Positions 61,417-64,000 of a stretch of DNA of 64,000 nt are shown piece by piece (position 1 is the first letter of the stretch; each line of letters begins with the position of its first letter). The DNA is taken from contig CAXXCY010000002.1 of assembly GCA_963674895.2 (NCBI GenBank), forward strand, positions 744,001 through 808,000, in the 5' to 3' direction. The notes under the pieces were generated by a model, which did not search any database, had not been told where the DNA came from, and saw only the letters and a program-made list of their open reading frames with translations. The DNA is from CAXXOK01 sp963674895 (GTDB lineage: Bacteria; Bacillota; Clostridia; Christensenellales; Aristaeellaceae). The position numbers and the translations under genes were made by a program.

Positions 61417-63009
61417 ATGAAAAAGACAATCAGCCTACTCCTCGCGCTCGTACTGTGCGCGCTGCCCCTGGCCGTCCTCGCGCAGGCCGTGCCGGACACG
61501 CTTCCGGCCGATCTGGGCGGGAAAACGCTGTACGGATACCTGATGGACCTCAAAAACAATTATATGCCCGCGAAGGTATTTCAGGACGCGGTAAAGTATA
61601 CGGATGCAAACCGGGAGGACGCCAGGCGCGCCGCGGCGCTGATCATCGACGCGACGACCGCCAAGATGGCGCAGGCCGGCCCCGACCAGTACATGCTGTA
61701 CCTCAGGGCGTACGCGGGCGACCTCCTCTTCCAGGCAAGCGGCGATGCGGCGCTGCGGGAAGCCGGGCTTCTGGATTACAAGCAGGTGGTCGATCTCGGC
61801 GGGGCATACGCGCAGGCGGATTACGACAGGCTGGCCGCGCTGGAGGTCAAGGCGGGGCCGCTCAGCTGGCAGGTGCCGCAGATGCTTACGCTTTCGGAGA
61901 TGGCCGTCATCCTCGGCGTGGCGGAGGACACGCTTGCGTTTGCGGACGTCGGATATACGGCTGGCGACGGAAGCCGCACAGGCGCGGGGTATGCGCTGCT
62001 GTCGGCGGCGGACCCCGCGGCGAGCGTCATCTATGTGCTGGCCGATCCGCAGGGCGGCAAAGCCAGGTACGACGTCCTCAGGAGTTTTGCGGTCATGCAG
62101 CTATCGGTTCCGATGGATGGCATCGGAGACGAAGCCCTGCTGATGGGCATGCGGAACATGGACGGCAATCCGGCCCTCTATACGGTGCTGCTGGTGCGCA
62201 AGGAGGAGCTGGTGCTGCAGGTGCGGGTGCCCTACGCCTTCTGGAGCGGCGAGCCAAATCATATCAATCCGCTGACGCCGGCAATGGCGATCGCACAAAC
62301 GCTGCTTGTGAACCTCTACGATACGCAGCGGGCCGTGTCCGGCATGGACGGGATCGTGGTGGAAGATATCGTCAGGCGTATGGAAATGAACGCGGGCGAC
62401 GCCGGTTCTCCGGTACCGGACGAGATACCCGCCGATCTGGGAGGCAAGACCGAATACGGGTATCTGGCGGAAACGCGGAATACCTATTTGCCCGCGGGCG
62501 TATACGGCAACGCCGATCTGGCCCCGGCCGGCCTGAACAACGCGCGGCGCGCGGCGCGGCTGATCGCCAACAGCATCACCAAACGCTTCGATGCCTTCGG
62601 GCTCAATCCCTACGAGCTGGAAATCCGCGCCGCGTGCTATCGGTTTGCGTACCTGGATACGGGCGAGGAAGCGTTCCGGAAACTGGCGGTCAACGACTAC
62701 AAGCAGGCGATGAGCACAGGCTACATGATCGGCAGGAAGGATTACGACGCGCTTGTCGCGCCGCTGCTTGCGCCGATGGCCGAGCTGAGCCTGGGAGCCG
62801 GCGGCGGGGCCGTTTCGGTGCTGCAGCAATGGCTGACCCAGGCCGGCTTTCTGGATACGCCCGTAACGGGAACCTTTGACGAGGCGACGAAGCAGGCCGT
62901 GGAGCTTTACGAATCCGAGAACGGGCTTTCCGCGGACGGCGTCGCGGATATCGCCTTCCTGCTGTCTCTGTATTCCCGCGTGGACGATCTGGATATGCCG
63001 CTGCCCTGA
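61417..63009 (+). CDS. Secreted protein with internal duplication and peptidoglycan-binding domain
   Basis: A 530-residue protein with a signal peptide (LLLALVLCALPLAVLAQA). Two related segments occur: residues about 26-145 and about 334-450. Both open with a PAD-LGGKT-YGYL motif and an N-Y-x-P-A stretch, continue with an NARRAARLIA-type helix (EDARRAAALI in the first), and end with a DYKQ motif. Between them is a beta-rich domain of about 150 residues. The C terminus (about 461-528) is a peptidoglycan-binding domain of the PG_binding_1 kind (VLQQWLTQAGFLD, GTFDEATKQAV, GLSADGVAD). No catalytic motif is seen, so a wall-attached scaffold or binding role is likely. AAAGGAG precedes the ATG at 61417. 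Confidence 0.7.
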   Translation: MKKTISLLLALVLCALPLAVLAQAVPDTLPADLGGKTLYGYLMDLKNNYMPAKVFQDAVKYTDANREDARRAAALIIDATTAKMAQAGPDQYMLYLRAYAGDLLFQASGDAALREAGLLDYKQVVDLGGAYAQADYDRLAALEVKAGPLSWQVPQMLTLSEMAVILGVAEDTLAFADVGYTAGDGSRTGAGYALLSAADPAASVIYVLADPQGGKARYDVLRSFAVMQLSVPMDGIGDEALLMGMRNMDGNPALYTVLLVRKEELVLQVRVPYAFWSGEPNHINPLTPAMAIAQTLLVNLYDTQRAVSGMDGIVVEDIVRRMEMNAGDAGSPVPDEIPADLGGKTEYGYLAETRNTYLPAGVYGNADLAPAGLNNARRAARLIANSITKRFDAFGLNPYELEIRAACYRFAYLDTGEEAFRKLAVNDYKQAMSTGYMIGRKDYDALVAPLLAPMAELSLGAGGGAVSVLQQWLTQAGFLDTPVTGTFDEATKQAVELYESENGLSADGVADIAFLLSLYSRVDDLDMPLP

Positions 63010-63088
63010 AAGGGGCTTCGGGGAAACGGGCGCAATCGCATGCGTTCACGGATTGTTGCCGACGGCCGGAACGGCAGGGAGGCTGAAA

Positions 63089-63568
63089 ATGACGAGCATA
63101 GTAAAGGCGGACAGGCAGGACGTGAAACCCATTCTCGCGCTGCAATATACCGCGTACCGGAGCGAAGCCGAACTGCTGAATAATTACGCGATACCGCCCC
63201 TCAAACAGACCGAGTCCGACGTGGAGAAGGAATATGACGCGGGCACCTTTCTCAAGGCCGTAGACGAAACCGGCGCGATCGTCGGCTCGGTCCGGGCGTA
63301 CCAAAAGGGCGATACCGTATATATCGGCAAGCTGATCGTCCATCCGGCCCATCAGCGAAAAGGGATAGGCACGGCGCTGCTGCGGGAGATTGAAAGCGCT
63401 TGCCTGTCGCAGCGCTATGAACTTTTTACAAGCGTCAGGAGCCTGAACAACCTCAGGCTCTATGAAAAAACGGGATATGTCCGTTTCCGGGAACAGGAGA
63501 CCGACTCCGGGGTCAGGCTCGTTTTCCTGGAAAAATATCCGGGCAAAAAGAAAACCGCCTACCCATGA
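63089..63568 (+). CDS. GNAT-family N-acetyltransferase
   Basis: A 159-residue acetyltransferase. The acetyl-CoA loop is in VHPAHQRKGIGTALLREIE (Q/R-x-x-G-x-G/A), preceded by the strand VYIGKLIV and followed by the NNLRLYEKTGYVRF motif of the fold. The acceptor is unknown. The ATG at 63089 has GGGAGG upstream; the longer frame runs back over the previous gene and is rejected. It lies 79 bp after the secreted repeat protein and may share its transcript. Confidence 0.88.
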   Translation: MTSIVKADRQDVKPILALQYTAYRSEAELLNNYAIPPLKQTESDVEKEYDAGTFLKAVDETGAIVGSVRAYQKGDTVYIGKLIVHPAHQRKGIGTALLREIESACLSQRYELFTSVRSLNNLRLYEKTGYVRFREQETDSGVRLVFLEKYPGKKKTAYP

Positions 63569-63598
63569 CGGACGCATGTGGTGAAGCGGCATCTGCTC

Positions 63599-63675
63599 TG
63601 GTAGCGGCGGGGAGACTTGAACTCTCGACACTCCGGGTATGAACCGAATGCTCTAGCCAACTGAGCTACGCCGCC
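63599..63675 (-). tRNA. tRNA-Met (elongator, anticodon CAU)
   Basis: A 77-base cloverleaf on the minus strand. The acceptor GGCGGCG pairs with CGCCGCT, the D-arm contains AGCTCAGTTGG, the anticodon loop is TTCATAC (CAU), and the T-arm contains GTTCAAGTC. CCA is encoded. The paired first base marks it as the elongator. A tRNA-Ile with modified C34 can share a CAU gene; here the body is Met-like. Confidence 0.88.
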
Positions 63676-63679
63676 GAAA

Positions 63680-63756
<77 letters not shown>

Positions 63757-63783
63757 TCGGCGCCTTTGCAAGCGGCGAAACCT

Positions 63784-63812
63784 ATCATACTACAACATCG
63801 AAATACTGTCAA
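63784..63812 (-). promoter_or_regulatory. Promoter of the tRNA pair
   Basis: Minus strand TTGACA (63807-63812), 17 bp spacer, TATGAT (63784-63789), about 28 bp before the initiator tRNA. Confidence 0.82.
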
Positions 63813-63831
63813 TATTTAACCGGTGATTTTT

Positions 63832-63915
63832 ACTCCTGTGAAAAAAACCTTATACCGGCAGGAGTTGTACGCCGGAAAATACAAGCCGGGGAGGCACCGG
63901 GCTCGGCTTTTAGCA
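63832..63915. other. Non-coding stretch with alternative hairpins
   Basis: ACTCCTG (63832-63838) can pair with CAGGAGT (63859-63865), while CCGGC (63855-63859) can pair with GCCGG (63871-63875); the two exclude each other. AAGCCG with CGGCTTTT follows near 63882-63911. On the minus strand the CCGGC hairpin is followed, ten bases on, by TTTTTTT and may end a transcript from beyond the edge. Confidence 0.35.
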
Positions 63916-63956
63916 TACCAAAGGGAAACCGGGAGGGCGAGGCCTGTCTTTTTCCC

Positions 63957-63985
63957 TTGCACATACCATACAAACTGTGTATAAT
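63957..63985 (+). promoter_or_regulatory. Promoter of a gene beyond the right edge
   Basis: TTGCAC (63957-63962), 17 bp spacer, perfect TATAAT (63980-63985), reading out of the window. The inverted repeat AAGGGAAA (63921-63928) and TTTCCCTT (63951-63958) touches the -35 box. Confidence 0.7.
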
Positions 63986-64000
63986 TGTTTGGATAGTTTG

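Overview
The window looks like chromosomal core DNA of a GC-rich member of the Bacillota, probably class Clostridia. Reasons: HPr kinase, a SpoIID/LytB protein, the two-gene glycine decarboxylase (gcvPA/gcvPB), the PyrK-dependent dihydroorotate dehydrogenase, strong GGAGG ribosome sites, sigma-A promoters and LexA boxes of the Gram-positive type. Gene density is high, with many ATGA/GTGA overlaps. I see no phage, insertion sequence with a transposase, CRISPR array or defence island. Genus cannot be told from the sequence alone.

Layout. 1-5.1 kb: a C69 dipeptidase fragment, a THUMP RNA methyltransferase, an HD hydrolase and a deoB-punA nucleoside salvage pair. Two copies of a ~162 bp folded repeat fill the gaps between converging genes at both ends of this block. 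5.1-7.5 kb: uridine kinase and a SpoIID-like wall protein. 7.5-17.5 kb: a complete de novo UMP operon, read leftward as pyrC-carA-carB-pyrK-pyrD-pyrF-pyrE-pyrB-pyrI from a consensus promoter with a very short leader. 17.7-22.7 kb: gpsA-like gene, a nitroreductase with a split AraC/GyrI regulator, gapA and a lipoprotein. 22.9-28.5 kb: glycine cleavage operon gcvT-gcvH-gcvPA-gcvPB-lplA behind a tandem glycine riboswitch and terminator; gcvT has a probable frameshift near its start. 28.6-36 kb: glnS-gltX-leuS, then an ABC transporter pair.

36.1-45 kb: a cell-shape operon, maf-mreB-mreC-mreD-pbp2-minD-rodA-thpR plus a small glutaredoxin-like gene, followed by a second palindromic element. 45.2-47.4 kb: secreted NlpC/P60-like protein and a Y-family polymerase under a promoter with two LexA boxes. 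47.6-53.8 kb: mfd, pth and a GlmU-like gene whose uridylyltransferase half is degenerate, then divergent recO. 53.9-60.4 kb: six-gene leftward operon (CapD-like dehydratase, tadA, HAD phosphatase, hprK, ROK kinase, asnS) ending at a perfect palindromic terminator. 60.5-64 kb: DUF1003 protein, a possible 37-codon gene, a secreted duplicated protein with a peptidoglycan-binding domain, a GNAT acetyltransferase and two CAU-anticodon tRNAs (elongator Met and initiator fMet).

No complete unknown multi-gene system is evident. The most novel-looking signals are non-coding: the convergent-gene repeat, with paired substitutions that keep its stem, and the palindromic element flanked by a 14 bp direct repeat. 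Among proteins the odd ones are the GlmU-like gene and the split AraC/GyrI pair.
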